A program made the position numbers and the translations under genes. Below the pieces are notes generated by a model, which worked only from the letters and a program-made list of their open reading frames with translations, was not told where the DNA came from and made no database searches. Of a DNA stretch of 64,000 nt, positions 41,713 to 53,073 are shown one piece after another (the first letter of the stretch is position 1; every line of letters starts with the position of its first letter). The DNA is from JANQOH01 sp965201155 (lineage in GTDB: Bacteria > Pseudomonadota > Alphaproteobacteria > UBA7887). The stretch lies in NCBI GenBank assembly GCA_965201155.1, contig OZ241752.1, positions 2,108,001 to 2,172,000 of the forward strand. Direction: 5' to 3'.

Positions 41713-42825
41713 ATGAAGTGGGGTGTATTCAGCCTGAGCCAGGTTCCCGACCTCGACAAGGTAAGCCAGTCATTCGATGACGACATGGCGTATTTCGAAC
41801 GCGCGGAAGCGCTGGGTTTCGACAGTGTGTGGCTTGCCGAGCATCTGTTCTCCAATTACGGCGTTGTGACCTCGACGCAGGTTTACGCAGCCGCGGTGGC
41901 GGCGCGCACCAGCCGGGTTGCCATCGGTACGGCAGTGGTGGTCGTCCCGTTCAATCACCCGCTGCGCACAGCGTCGGATTTTGCGCTGGTTGATGTCCTG
42001 TCGCACGGACGGCTGCTGTTCGGCGCCGGGCGGGCCTATCAGCCGCACGAATTTGTCGGCCTGGACCTGCCGATGGAAGCGAGCCGCGGCATGTATGAAG
42101 AAGGGCTCGACATCATCCTCGACGCCTGGACCAAGGATACCATCTCCCACGACGGCGAGTTCTGGAAAATTCGCGAGCCGGTGGAAGTGCTGCCGAAACC
42201 GATTCAAAAGCCGCATCCGCCGCTTTATCAGGCGTGCATTTCACCGGAGAGCTTCAGGAACGCTGCGCGCCGCGGAGCCCACCTGCAAATCGCCTCGCCG
42301 TTCAGCTACCGCACCTATCGCGAAGCCTGGATCGACCGGCTGGCGGAAAGCATCGAGGCCTATGAGCAGGAGCGCGCGGCCTGCGGGTTGGACCCGAAAG
42401 GCGGCGAACGGATGATGCTGCTTCCCTTCTATACGGCGGAAGACGGCGCGGAAGCGCAAGAGGTGTTCGGCGAGCGGGTGGAATGGTTTTACTCGAAAGT
42501 CACCGCCAACCAGCAATCGATCGCGAACCAGCCGCCGGTGATCGCCGGCTATGAACTGACGATGGAGGAAAGCCGGAAGACTCTCTCTGGCGGCTATCTG
42601 TCGTTTGCGAAGTTGCACGAACATGGCGCGGCGATTGCCGACGACCCCGCCGGCTGCGCCGAACGATTGATCGATTTGCGGGACCGCCTCGGCATTACCG
42701 AGTTCGTGCTGTGGCCCAATCTGGGCGGCATGCCGGCGGCGCGCGCCATGCGTTCCATGGAACTCACCATCACCGAGGTGGCCCCCCGGGTGGAAGCATC
42801 CGAGGCAAAGGCGGCTGCCGAATAG
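41713..42825 (+). CDS. LLM-class flavin-dependent oxidoreductase
   Basis: A 370-residue luciferase-like monooxygenase, using FMN or F420-type flavin. Seen: MKWGVFSLSQVPD start, FERAEALGFDSVWLAEHLF (family core), VAIGTAVVVVPFNHPLRTASDFAL, GRLLFGAGRAYQPHEF and MYEEGLDIILDAW. The reductase partner is not nearby. TGGAGA precedes the ATG at 41713. An in-frame opening further upstream is not supported by a binding site. Substrate unknown. Confidence 0.9.
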   Translation: MKWGVFSLSQVPDLDKVSQSFDDDMAYFERAEALGFDSVWLAEHLFSNYGVVTSTQVYAAAVAARTSRVAIGTAVVVVPFNHPLRTASDFALVDVLSHGRLLFGAGRAYQPHEFVGLDLPMEASRGMYEEGLDIILDAWTKDTISHDGEFWKIREPVEVLPKPIQKPHPPLYQACISPESFRNAARRGAHLQIASPFSYRTYREAWIDRLAESIEAYEQERAACGLDPKGGERMMLLPFYTAEDGAEAQEVFGERVEWFYSKVTANQQSIANQPPVIAGYELTMEESRKTLSGGYLSFAKLHEHGAAIADDPAGCAERLIDLRDRLGITEFVLWPNLGGMPAARAMRSMELTITEVAPRVEASEAKAAAE

Positions 42826-42843
42826 CAGCGGTATGACGAGCCT

Positions 42844-43680
42844 TCAGCGGCGCAAACCGGTGCAGAGCGCCGCGTAGTCGGGGTAATCCGGCGTGATGAG
42901 GCCGCGGCGGATGAAGAAGTCGATCATCACCAACGCGGAGTCGAACTTGATGTCGGTTGTGTCGGCAAGCCGGCGCATGACCTCCGCCGCGGGCCATAGC
43001 CGGAAATCGCTCACTTCGCCGTCGCGATTTTCCGGCGTGAAGCTGTGCGGCACCGCCAGGTCGAAAACGAAGAGGACCGCGCGCCGCAGACCCACCGCGG
43101 TATCCAGCCGGTAGTTGACAATCCCTGCCGGAGTGGCCTCTGCGGCCAGTTCGGCAGGAATTCCCGCTTCCTCGGCGCATTCCTTCAGCAGATTTTCGGT
43201 GAGGCTGATTCCGGCCGGCTGTCCGCCGCCGGTGATATTGTCGAATTGCCCGGGGAAGGTGCCGTCCAGCGCGCGGCGCGGTACCCACAGGGAGAGGTTC
43301 TGCCCGTTCGTCACATAGCCGTTGACATGGATGCCGTGGGCGGTGATGCCGAACAATTCCGTTCCGGCGCGGTCGATGTCGCACATCCGGTCGCCGAACT
43401 GCACCCCCACCGCGAAGGCCTCGTCCCGCCACGGGCTGCAGAATCCGCGCGCGGCCAGCGATCGCACCGCCGCGTTGAGCGCCGCCGTGCGCGGCGCGGC
43501 GCCGGCGAGATGCGGCGCCAGTCTCACGCCCTCCGGTTCCACTATCAGGCCCTCGCATTCGGCGAGCAGGGGCAGGCGGTCGCGGCGCACCTGCCCGACC
43601 TGGATTCCGGCAATGGCGAACGGCGCGTACAGCCCCGGATCGTGCCGGTTGCATTCACGAATACGATCAAGAAAACTCAT
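42844..43680 (-). CDS. NUDIX hydrolase with DUF4743 domain
   Basis: A 278-residue protein with an N-terminal DUF4743 region (1-120) and a Nudix domain whose box reads GGGQPAGISLTENLLKECAEEAG (about 151-174, broken here by the limit on quoted length into its two parts: GGGQPAGISL and TENLLKECAEEAG). The first Nudix Glu is replaced by Ile, as in Tnr3-type enzymes (thiamin-pyrophosphokinase-associated Nudix, which hydrolyse oxidised thiamin diphosphate). I take the ATG at 43680 because the N-terminus before it is not family-like. Role is inferred. Confidence 0.82.
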   Translation of the reverse strand: MSFLDRIRECNRHDPGLYAPFAIAGIQVGQVRRDRLPLLAECEGLIVEPEGVRLAPHLAGAAPRTAALNAAVRSLAARGFCSPWRDEAFAVGVQFGDRMCDIDRAGTELFGITAHGIHVNGYVTNGQNLSLWVPRRALDGTFPGQFDNITGGGQPAGISLTENLLKECAEEAGIPAELAAEATPAGIVNYRLDTAVGLRRAVLFVFDLAVPHSFTPENRDGEVSDFRLWPAAEVMRRLADTTDIKFDSALVMIDFFIRRGLITPDYPDYAALCTGLRR

Positions 43681-43736
43681 GAGATAGTGCGTGTTCGGGC
43701 AAGCGGTAACGGAAAACCACGGGAGACTATCCGAGC

Positions 43737-44756
43737 ATGAGTCCGCGGCAAACCCTGGCACATATTTTGTGTCTGAACACGGTGCTGCTGGCGGCGGCTT
43801 GCGCGGCCGGGCACCATTCCGACGCGGCACGGGCAGAGCCGCCGCATATTGCCGATGATGCGCTGATCACCGGCGATGGCGCCGCGCTGCCGGTGCGCCG
43901 CTGGCTGCCGGACGGGCCGCCGCGCGGGGTTGTTCTGGGCGTGCACGGCTTCAATGACTATGGCAACGCCTTTGCCATTCCCGCCGTGCGGTGGACAGCG
44001 GCCGGGATGGCGGTATTCAGTTACGACCAAAGGGGTTTCGGCGCTGCCGACGCGCCGGGCCGCTGGGCCGGCGGGACCGTGATGGTCGATGACCTGGCCG
44101 ATATGACGGCGGCGCTGGCGGCGGCCCATCCGGAGCTGCCGCTCACCGTCGTCGGCGTCAGCATGGGGGGTGCGGTGGCTGTGGCGGCATTGGCGGCGCA
44201 GCGGCTGCCCGACGCTGCCGGCGTGGTACTGGTTGCGCCGGCCGTATGGGCGCGGGAGACCATGCCGCTTCCCTATCGAGCCACATTGTGGCTGGCGGCG
44301 CGCACTCTGCCATGGCTGCGCCTTGGCGGCCGCGGACTCGGAATCACACCGTCGGACAACAGGGAAATGCTGCGCGCACTGGGCCGCGACCCGCTGATCA
44401 TCAGGAAAAGCCGCGTCGATGTGCTGGAAGGATTGACGGACCTGATGGATCAGGCCTACGCCGCGGCGCCGGCAGCGGCAGCGGCAGGTGCGTCTGTGCT
44501 GCTGCTCTACGGTGCCAATGACGAGATCATCCCCAGAGCGCCCACCGAGGACACGGTATGCCGCATGGCGCCGGAGACGCGCATGGGAGTTTATCCCCAG
44601 GGCTTCCACATGCTGCTGCGCGACTTGCAGGCGTCGGTAGTCCATGATGATGTTCTGGCCTGGATCGACGACCGGCAGGCGCCGCTGCCTTCCGGCGCGG
44701 AAGACGAGGCGCGTTCGTTCTTTCCCTGTCTTTCCGTGCTTTCCCCGGACGCCTGA
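43737..44756 (+). CDS. Alpha/beta hydrolase (lysophospholipase-like), lipoprotein
   Basis: A 339-residue serine hydrolase. The signal ends in a lipobox-like LAAAC, so a lipid anchor is likely. The fold core is seen: GVVLGVHGFNDYGNAF (oxyanion loop), FSYDQRGFGAADAPGRWAGG, VVGVSMGGAVAVAAL with the nucleophilic serine, LLLYGANDEIIP with the acid and VYPQGFHMLLRD with the histidine. It is divergent from the Nudix gene, with 56 bases between. Monoglyceride or lysophospholipid hydrolysis is the usual role. Confidence 0.87.
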   Translation: MSPRQTLAHILCLNTVLLAAACAAGHHSDAARAEPPHIADDALITGDGAALPVRRWLPDGPPRGVVLGVHGFNDYGNAFAIPAVRWTAAGMAVFSYDQRGFGAADAPGRWAGGTVMVDDLADMTAALAAAHPELPLTVVGVSMGGAVAVAALAAQRLPDAAGVVLVAPAVWARETMPLPYRATLWLAARTLPWLRLGGRGLGITPSDNREMLRALGRDPLIIRKSRVDVLEGLTDLMDQAYAAAPAAAAAGASVLLLYGANDEIIPRAPTEDTVCRMAPETRMGVYPQGFHMLLRDLQASVVHDDVLAWIDDRQAPLPSGAEDEARSFFPCLSVLSPDA

Positions 44757-44770
44757 GGGCACGCGCCGTC

Positions 44771-45949
44771 TCAGGGTGTCCTTTCCGTGTCGAGGCCGCG
44801 CCACAGTGTCGCGCCCGCGGCGATCAATATCGCGGCGCCGGCAAGGAAGGGCCATGCGCGTCCGGCGCCCGCGAACAGCGCGCCGGCGCCGACGGGGCCG
44901 GCAATTCGCGCCAGTGATGCCGCTGACTGGGCTATGCCGAGGCTTGCGCCCTGACGGCCGGCACCGGCATGGCGAGACACGAGAGCATGCAGGGTGGGAT
45001 TGGCCAGGGCGAAACCGGCGCCCAGTGCGGCCAGCGCGGCGCCCACGCCGACGGGGTCTTGCGCCAGTGGCAGCATGGCAAGGCCGACCGCCAGCACGCC
45101 AATGCCAATACCAAGGACACGCCGGCTTCCGAGGCGCCGGGTCAGCGGCCCGATCACGCCGCCCTGGATGATCACGGCCACCAGCCCCACACCTGCCACC
45201 GCATAGCCGACATCGCGCGGCGCCCACGCCAATTGCTGTTCCGCCCACAGGGCAAAGACTGCTTCGAACGCGGCAAAGGCGAGTATGACGACAAAGAACA
45301 GCGCCACCAGCGGCCGCAAACCCGCTTGCTGCCATGCGGCCGCCGGCGCTCCGAGCCAGGCGCCGCCCGAACGGGCGATGGCGGTCGGCGGTCGGGCGGT
45401 TTCCGCCCGGCGCGGCTCCCGCAGCGCGAAGCCAGCCAGCGTCAGCGCGGCGGCAGCGGCGGCGGCGGCGGCAAGCGGCGGGGTCATGAAGTCCACGGCG
45501 TCCGCCGGACCGGCCAGCAGCCCGCCGAGCGCCGGGCCGACAATGAAACCGGCGCCGAACGCTGCGCCGAACAGCCCCATGCCGCGTGCCCGCTGCTCCG
45601 GTGTTGTCATGTCAGCGACACACGCTTGCGCGGCAGCGATATTACCGGCCGCCGCGCCGGCAAAGGCACGCGATACCGCCAGCCAGGCATAGGAGGGTGC
45701 AAAGGCCATCAGCACATATCCGCCGACGGCGCCTGCCAGGCTGCCGATCAGCACCGGCTTGCGGCCGAAGCGGTCCGACAGGCTTCCCAGCAGCGGCGCT
45801 GTGGCGAACTGCATCAGCGAATAGAGCGCCATCAGGGCGGTGACCTGAAACGGCGATGCACCGTGATGCTCGGCATAGAACGGCAGCAGCGGAACGATCA
45901 TGCCGAAGCCGGCCAAGTCGATGAAAACAATAAGCAGCAGAACCGGCAT
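44771..45949 (-). CDS. Major facilitator superfamily transporter (TetA-like)
   Basis: A 392-residue twelve-helix exporter of the TetA/multidrug group. Motif LIVFIDLAGFGMIVPLLPFYAEHHG (helix 1), GSLSDRFGRKPVLIGS (motif A) and GAAFGAGFIVGPALGGLLAG (helix 5) are typical. There is no strong ribosome binding site before the ATG. It converges with the hydrolase gene (14-base gap) and is divergent from the DUF2461 gene. Substrate unknown. Confidence 0.89.
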   Translation of the reverse strand: MPVLLLIVFIDLAGFGMIVPLLPFYAEHHGASPFQVTALMALYSLMQFATAPLLGSLSDRFGRKPVLIGSLAGAVGGYVLMAFAPSYAWLAVSRAFAGAAAGNIAAAQACVADMTTPEQRARGMGLFGAAFGAGFIVGPALGGLLAGPADAVDFMTPPLAAAAAAAAALTLAGFALREPRRAETARPPTAIARSGGAWLGAPAAAWQQAGLRPLVALFFVVILAFAAFEAVFALWAEQQLAWAPRDVGYAVAGVGLVAVIIQGGVIGPLTRRLGSRRVLGIGIGVLAVGLAMLPLAQDPVGVGAALAALGAGFALANPTLHALVSRHAGAGRQGASLGIAQSAASLARIAGPVGAGALFAGAGRAWPFLAGAAILIAAGATLWRGLDTERTP

Positions 45950-46085
45950 GAAGGGAAGCAGTGCAGGAGCGGGGCAGCGTGGTCATAACAAGCCGCGGGG
46001 ATGATTCCAATCTCCCCGCCATCGGTCTTCGGAAGCGGCGCCTCTCTGCTACATTGGCCCCGGATATGGGAAAAGGAGAGCGAAT

Positions 46086-46775
46086 ATGGCGGAGTTCCAA
46101 AGCTTCGGGGCCGGCCTGACGGGATTCCTCGAAGAACTCCGCTCAAACAACGACCTGACCTGGTTTGCCGCGAACCGGGAGCGTTATGAGGCGGTGGTGC
46201 GCGAGCCGGCGCGTGCATTCATTCGGGCCATGGCTCCTGCCCTTGCCGCCATCTCCCCCCATTTCCGCGCCGATGATCGCAAGACGGGCGGCTCCCTGAT
46301 GCGCATCTATCGCGATACGCGCTTCTCGCGCGACAAGACGCCGTACAAGACCAATCTGGGGATCCAGTTCCGCCATGCGCTCGGCCGCGATGTTCATGCA
46401 CCGGGTTTCTACGTCCATATCGAGCCGGGACGCGCATTCCTCGGGGTCGGGGCATGGCGTCCTGCTTCCGGTACGCTCTTCATGATCCGCACGCGCATCG
46501 ACAAAAAGCTGGACGAATGGCGCACCATTCGCGGCGATACCGTGTTCACATCGTCGTTCCACCTGGGCGGAGAGAGCCTGAAAAGGATTCCGCAAGGGTT
46601 CGCGAAGGACCATCCGTTCGCGGAAGACCTGCGGCGAAAAAACTTCATCGCCATCCACGAGCTTCCCCTCCGGGATGCACTCGGACCGGCGCTCCCGAAT
46701 CTCGCGGCTGCCCGGATGCGGGATGCCTGCGGATTCATGGGATTTCTCTGCAAAGCGTTGGAAGTGCCGTTCTGA
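46086..46775 (+). CDS. DUF2461-family protein
   Basis: A 229-residue protein of the DUF2461 (TIGR02453) family of unknown function. Family patterns: GFLEELRSNNDLTWFAANRERYEAVV, the GGSLMRIYRDTRFSRDKTPYKTNLGIQFRH core, PGFYVHIEPGRAFLGVGAW, and the late FAEDLRRKNFIAIHELP. The upstream GGAGAG supports the ATG. Its stop overlaps the start of the following oxidoreductase (TGATG), which suggests linked expression. Confidence 0.9.
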   Translation: MAEFQSFGAGLTGFLEELRSNNDLTWFAANRERYEAVVREPARAFIRAMAPALAAISPHFRADDRKTGGSLMRIYRDTRFSRDKTPYKTNLGIQFRHALGRDVHAPGFYVHIEPGRAFLGVGAWRPASGTLFMIRTRIDKKLDEWRTIRGDTVFTSSFHLGGESLKRIPQGFAKDHPFAEDLRRKNFIAIHELPLRDALGPALPNLAAARMRDACGFMGFLCKALEVPF

Positions 46776-47977
46776 TGGGCGGGAGGGGAACGCCCACTTG
46801 CGACTTTGATGCGATCGTGGTCGGCGCTGGCATTGTTGGCGCGGGGGCCGCATTCGCACTTGCCCGGAAAGGCTTCCGGGTAGCTCTCCTCGACTCCGGT
46901 CCCGCCGGAGTTTCATCGGGGCAGGTGAGGGGGGCCAGCGGCGCGAGCTTCGCCTGGATCAACGCGACGGCCAAGACTGACCGGGAGGACTATCATCGGC
47001 TGAACGCCTGCGGCGCCGAGCACTATCGCGCCCTCGCGCGCGAATTTGGCGAGGCGCGCATCGGACTCCACCCGACCGGGATGATCGCGTGGGCCAATCC
47101 GGACGATGAGAGGCGCCGCAAGGCACTGCGCGGCCAGATCGTTCGGCTGCAGCAATGGAATTACCCGGTCACCCCTCTCGACACGGACGGCCTGCGGGCA
47201 CTCGAACCGCATGTCGCCTTTGCTGCCGGTGCGGAAGGTTTCCTCGCCTGGGGGGACGCATGGCTCGATGCGCCGCGTACCATCGACCTTCTCTGCGAGG
47301 AAGTACGGACGCGGGGAGGAACGGTGATTACAGGCGAACGGGGACGCGTCGCGGGGCTGCAACGGAACGAAGCGGGCGCGGTGCAGGGTGTCGTGGCCGG
47401 CAGCGAACGGTTCACCGCCCCGGTGGTGATCACTGCCCTTGGCCCTCATACCGAAGAGTCCCTCAGGGCATGGCTTCGGCCAGGGGAACTCGGCAATCGG
47501 AAGTTCCTCACTCGCCGGCCCGGACTCCTGGTGGACACGCCGGATTCGGGACCGTTCCGGCTCGTGCGCCATGTGCTCTACAGCGGAGACAACGCTTTCC
47601 ACCTTCGCCCGGAACCTTCGGGCGGTCTTCGCATCGGCTCCGAGGATGCGGACCCCGAAAGCGAGACGCCTGACGACGCGATAGCGCGGGCGGTCGCACT
47701 GCTCCACCGGGCACGCGCCCTGATTCCTGCGCTTGGCGGAGAGGAGCCGGTCGAATCGCTGGCCCTGAAATGCGGGATCCGCATCGGAATCCGGCCGGTG
47801 CCGGTGGACAACCACCCCATCATCGGCCCCGTCGGAAGCGTTCGCGGCCTCTATGTCATCGTCACCCATAGCGGGGTGACCCTCGGCCCGCATCTCGGGC
47901 AGCTTGCTGCGGAAGAGCTTGCGACGGGGAGTATGCCGGAGCAGCTTGCACTGTTCCGCTTTGACCGCTTCACCTGA
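46775..47977 (+). CDS. FAD-dependent amino-acid oxidase/dehydrogenase (DAO family)
   Basis: A 400-residue flavoenzyme of the DadA/glycine oxidase group. The FAD motif is VVGAGIVGAGAAFALARKG (about 15-33), followed by LLDSGPAGVSSGQVRGASGASFAWIN, a substrate-domain GMIAWANPDDERRRKALRG, and the C-terminal FAD contact VRGLYVIVTHSGVTLGPHLG. It lacks a membrane anchor. The ATG at 46775 overlaps the preceding stop. A D-amino acid or sarcosine-type substrate is likely, but not fixed. Confidence 0.9.
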   Translation: MGGRGTPTCDFDAIVVGAGIVGAGAAFALARKGFRVALLDSGPAGVSSGQVRGASGASFAWINATAKTDREDYHRLNACGAEHYRALAREFGEARIGLHPTGMIAWANPDDERRRKALRGQIVRLQQWNYPVTPLDTDGLRALEPHVAFAAGAEGFLAWGDAWLDAPRTIDLLCEEVRTRGGTVITGERGRVAGLQRNEAGAVQGVVAGSERFTAPVVITALGPHTEESLRAWLRPGELGNRKFLTRRPGLLVDTPDSGPFRLVRHVLYSGDNAFHLRPEPSGGLRIGSEDADPESETPDDAIARAVALLHRARALIPALGGEEPVESLALKCGIRIGIRPVPVDNHPIIGPVGSVRGLYVIVTHSGVTLGPHLGQLAAEELATGSMPEQLALFRFDRFT

Positions 47978-48078
47978 CCGCCTTGTAAAGCAGCGCCCGG
48001 TTGGCGGCGGTTGCCGCGGCGGCGGAACTTGTCCATCATTGCGCCTGCTTCGGTCGTTCTCCGGGCGGAGGCTGACGC

Positions 48079-49944
48079 ATGAGTTTCCCGCCGCAGTTTC
48101 TCGACGAATTGCGCGCCCGGCTGCGGCTCAGCGACCGGATCGGTCGCGCCGTGCGCCTTGCCCGCCGCGGGCGCGAACATGTCGGGTTGTGTCCGTTTCA
48201 CCAGGAAAAAACGCCGTCATTCACGGTGAGTGACGAGAAGGGCTTTTTTCACTGCTTCGGCTGCGGCGCGCATGGCGACATCATCGGCTTCGCCATGCAG
48301 CATGACGGGTTGACCTTTCCCGATGCAGTGGGGGTGCTCGCGGCTGAAGCGGGTCTCAGCGTGCCCGAACCCTCGCCCGAGGCGCGCGCCCAGGCGCGGC
48401 TGCGCGAGAGCGTGCAGGAGGCGCTGGAGTTCGCCGCCGGCTGGTTCGCACGCGCGCTGGTGCGCCGCGACGAACCCGCGGGTGCGCGCTATCTGAACGG
48501 ACGCGGCGTGAGCGCCGAAATGATCTCGCGATTTCGCCTCGGTTACGCGCCGGTGTCCGGGAGGGCTCTGGCGGCGGTGCTGAAAGGCGAGGGGATTTCG
48601 GAGACTCTGGCCTGCGAGGCCGGGTTGCTGCGGCGGCACGACGGCGGACGCGCAGACCGGGATTTTTTCTTCGGGCGGGTGATGTTCCCCATCACCGACC
48701 GCCGCAACCACGTGATCGGCTTCGGTGCGCGCAGCCTGGGAGAGGCGCAGCCGAAATATCTCAATTCGCCGGAATCCCCGGTTTTTCGCAAGCGCCGCAC
48801 GCTGTTCAATCTGGCCGGCGCGCGCAAGCCGGCGCGCGATGCCGAGAGGGTGGTGGTTGCTGAAGGCTATATGGACGTCATTGCCCTTGTGCAGGCGGGA
48901 ATCAAACATGCGGTGGCCCCGCTCGGCACGGCCTTGAGCGCGGAACAATTGCAGGAATTGTGGCGCCTGGCTGCGGAACCTGTGCTGTGCCTCGACGGCG
49001 ACCGTGCGGGGCGTGCGGCAGCGGTGCGCGCCGCCGCCGGCGCCCTGCCGCTGCTGAAGCCGGGCCAGTCGCTGGCTTTCGTCTTTCTGCCGGAGGGAGA
49101 TGACCCGGACAGCCTGCTCCGCCGCGCCGGCGCCGGCGCCCTGCGTGAGCGGCTGGCGGCGGCGGCGCCGCTGGCCGACCTGATCTGGCGCGATCTTACT
49201 GCCGGCAAGACGGCGAATACGCCTGAGCGGCGTGCCGGATTGCGGCAGGCTATTGACGCTCGTCTGCAGGAAATCGCCGATGAGCGCGTACGGGCGCAAT
49301 ACCGCCAGGCATTCCGGGCGCGTTTCGACGCTGCATATTCCCCGCCGCGCCATCGCGGCTGGCGACCGGATGCAGAAGGCCAGCGCCGCGACGGCGGACG
49401 CCCGGGCGCCTGGGAACACGGGGCGCCCGCGCCGCCGCCCGATGACGGGGCACGGCGCGAGCGCCTGATGCTCGCCACATTGCTCAATCATCCGGAATTG
49501 CTGGCGGTCGTGGCGGAGGAACTGGCCGGTATGGATTTCCGCACGGAAGGCTTGCGCCGCCTAAGCGGCGTGCTCATCGACTTCGCCGCAGCTGCTGCGG
49601 ACATGGCAGACGACAAATGCAGCGCGGCGCTGCGCGAACGGCTGGCGGCGGCGGACGCGCTCGGCTATGCGGACCGCCTGCTATGGCCCGACGAATGGGA
49701 TGGCGGCCATCTCGCCGAATCATTTGCGCGCGCCGACGCCAGCGCCGAGGCGGCGCTGGCCGGGTTTCGCCATCTTGCCGCGCGCCACCGCCGGCAGGCG
49801 GTACTCGCCGACCTGCAGGCCGCTGAAGACGCGCTTTCCGAGCGGATGGACAAGGAATCCCTTGCCCGATTGGTCCATCTGCAGCAGCAGTTGAGCTCAT
49901 TGGACAAACTGGAGGAGAACGCGGGGCGCAGCGCCGGGCCCTGA
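48079..49944 (+). CDS. dnaG: DNA primase
   Basis: A 621-residue primase that makes RNA primers at the replication fork. Zinc-binding CHC2 domain: CPFHQEKTPSF and FHCFGCGAHGD (about 38-68). TOPRIM domain: VVVAEGYMDVIALVQAGIKHAV and the LCLDGDRAGRAAA acidic motif. The C-terminal region is Ala/Arg-rich and binds the helicase. GGCGGAGG precedes the ATG. rpoD follows after 87 bases, the classical arrangement, but rpsU is not upstream. Confidence 0.97.
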   Translation: MSFPPQFLDELRARLRLSDRIGRAVRLARRGREHVGLCPFHQEKTPSFTVSDEKGFFHCFGCGAHGDIIGFAMQHDGLTFPDAVGVLAAEAGLSVPEPSPEARAQARLRESVQEALEFAAGWFARALVRRDEPAGARYLNGRGVSAEMISRFRLGYAPVSGRALAAVLKGEGISETLACEAGLLRRHDGGRADRDFFFGRVMFPITDRRNHVIGFGARSLGEAQPKYLNSPESPVFRKRRTLFNLAGARKPARDAERVVVAEGYMDVIALVQAGIKHAVAPLGTALSAEQLQELWRLAAEPVLCLDGDRAGRAAAVRAAAGALPLLKPGQSLAFVFLPEGDDPDSLLRRAGAGALRERLAAAAPLADLIWRDLTAGKTANTPERRAGLRQAIDARLQEIADERVRAQYRQAFRARFDAAYSPPRHRGWRPDAEGQRRDGGRPGAWEHGAPAPPPDDGARRERLMLATLLNHPELLAVVAEELAGMDFRTEGLRRLSGVLIDFAAAAADMADDKCSAALRERLAAADALGYADRLLWPDEWDGGHLAESFARADASAEAALAGFRHLAARHRRQAVLADLQAAEDALSERMDKESLARLVHLQQQLSSLDKLEENAGRSAGP

Positions 49945-50031
49945 CGCTTGTTTTGCGATATATTCACATTATCTGGAAGGGTTCGGCGGCGGCGGACGCG
50001 CTGGAGAGCGTGAACAGGAAGCAGGTGGCGG

Positions 50032-52029
<1,998 letters not shown>

Positions 52030-52110
52030 GCGTCGGGGCCGCGGCGCGTATCCCGGTCTGACCGGCTCGCCGCTGCGCCCCGCGCCGTATCGCTCCGCTC
52101 CAGCGTTTTC

Positions 52111-53073
52111 ATGACCAGCTATATCCTGCGCCGGCTGATCTTCGGAGCGCTGACCGTGTTCGGCGTGTCCATCGCCGTGTTTCTCATCATGCGGGTGATG
52201 CCCGGCGACCCGTTGACGGCAATTTTCGGCCCGGAGGGCATGACGCGGCTCACCGACGAGCAGCGCCAGAGCTACATGCAGGAGCTGGGCCTCGCCGACC
52301 CGCTGATCGTGCAATATCTGGGCTGGCTCGGCGATATCGCGCGCGGCGATCTGGGGCAGTCTTTCTTCCGCGCCGAAAGCGTGGGCGAGATGGTGATGCG
52401 GCGCGGCCCGCTGACCGCGCAAATCGCCATCCTCTCCGTCATCCTGTCGTGGATCATCGGCATTCCCGTTGCGCTGGTCAGCGTCATGCGGCCCAATAGC
52501 TGGGCCGATTTCGTGGTGCGCATCGTTTCCATCACCTGCCTGGCGGTGCCCGGCTTCTGGCTTGGCATGTTGATTGTACTGGGGCTTGTACTGGGGTTCG
52601 GCTATCGCGCACCGCTGACGACCTCCGGCATGTCGCTGTTTGAAGCGCCATGGACCACGTTCCAGATCATCATCGGTCCGACGGTGGTACTCGCCATCGG
52701 CCAGGCCGCCTATATCGCGCGAATGACCCGGTCTTCCCTGCTGGAAGTCATTCGTGAAGACTATGTGCGCACGGCGCGCGCCAAGGGGCTGAGCGGGCGC
52801 CTCGTCGTCTGCCTGCACGCGCTGCCCAACGCGCTGCTTCCGGTGATCACGCTTTCCGGCGTCCTGTTCGGCTTCATCCTCGCCGGTTCCATTCCCGTGG
52901 AGCGCGCCTTTGGCGCGCCCGGGCTGGGCTACGCCATGTTCACGGCGGTCAATGAGCGCGACATTTTCGTCATGCAAAACCTGATCTTCATCTACTCTAT
53001 CGTGTTTGTGTCGCTGAATATCGTCGTCGACATCGTGATTGCCTGGATCGATCCGCGGATTCGCTATCGATGA
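52111..53073 (+). CDS. Peptide/dipeptide ABC transporter permease (DppB/OppB type)
   Basis: A 320-residue membrane subunit of a peptide-type ABC importer. Six helices. Typical: LRRLIFGALTVFGVSIAVFLIMRVMPGDP at the start, RMTRSSLLEVIREDYVRTARAKGLS (ATPase-contact loop) and GFILAGSIPVERAFGAPGLG. There is no good ribosome binding site. Its stop overlaps the next gene's ATG. No binding protein or ATPase lies nearby. Unlike YejB, it has no long insertion after helix 1. Confidence 0.91.
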   Translation: MTSYILRRLIFGALTVFGVSIAVFLIMRVMPGDPLTAIFGPEGMTRLTDEQRQSYMQELGLADPLIVQYLGWLGDIARGDLGQSFFRAESVGEMVMRRGPLTAQIAILSVILSWIIGIPVALVSVMRPNSWADFVVRIVSITCLAVPGFWLGMLIVLGLVLGFGYRAPLTTSGMSLFEAPWTTFQIIIGPTVVLAIGQAAYIARMTRSSLLEVIREDYVRTARAKGLSGRLVVCLHALPNALLPVITLSGVLFGFILAGSIPVERAFGAPGLGYAMFTAVNERDIFVMQNLIFIYSIVFVSLNIVVDIVIAWIDPRIRYR

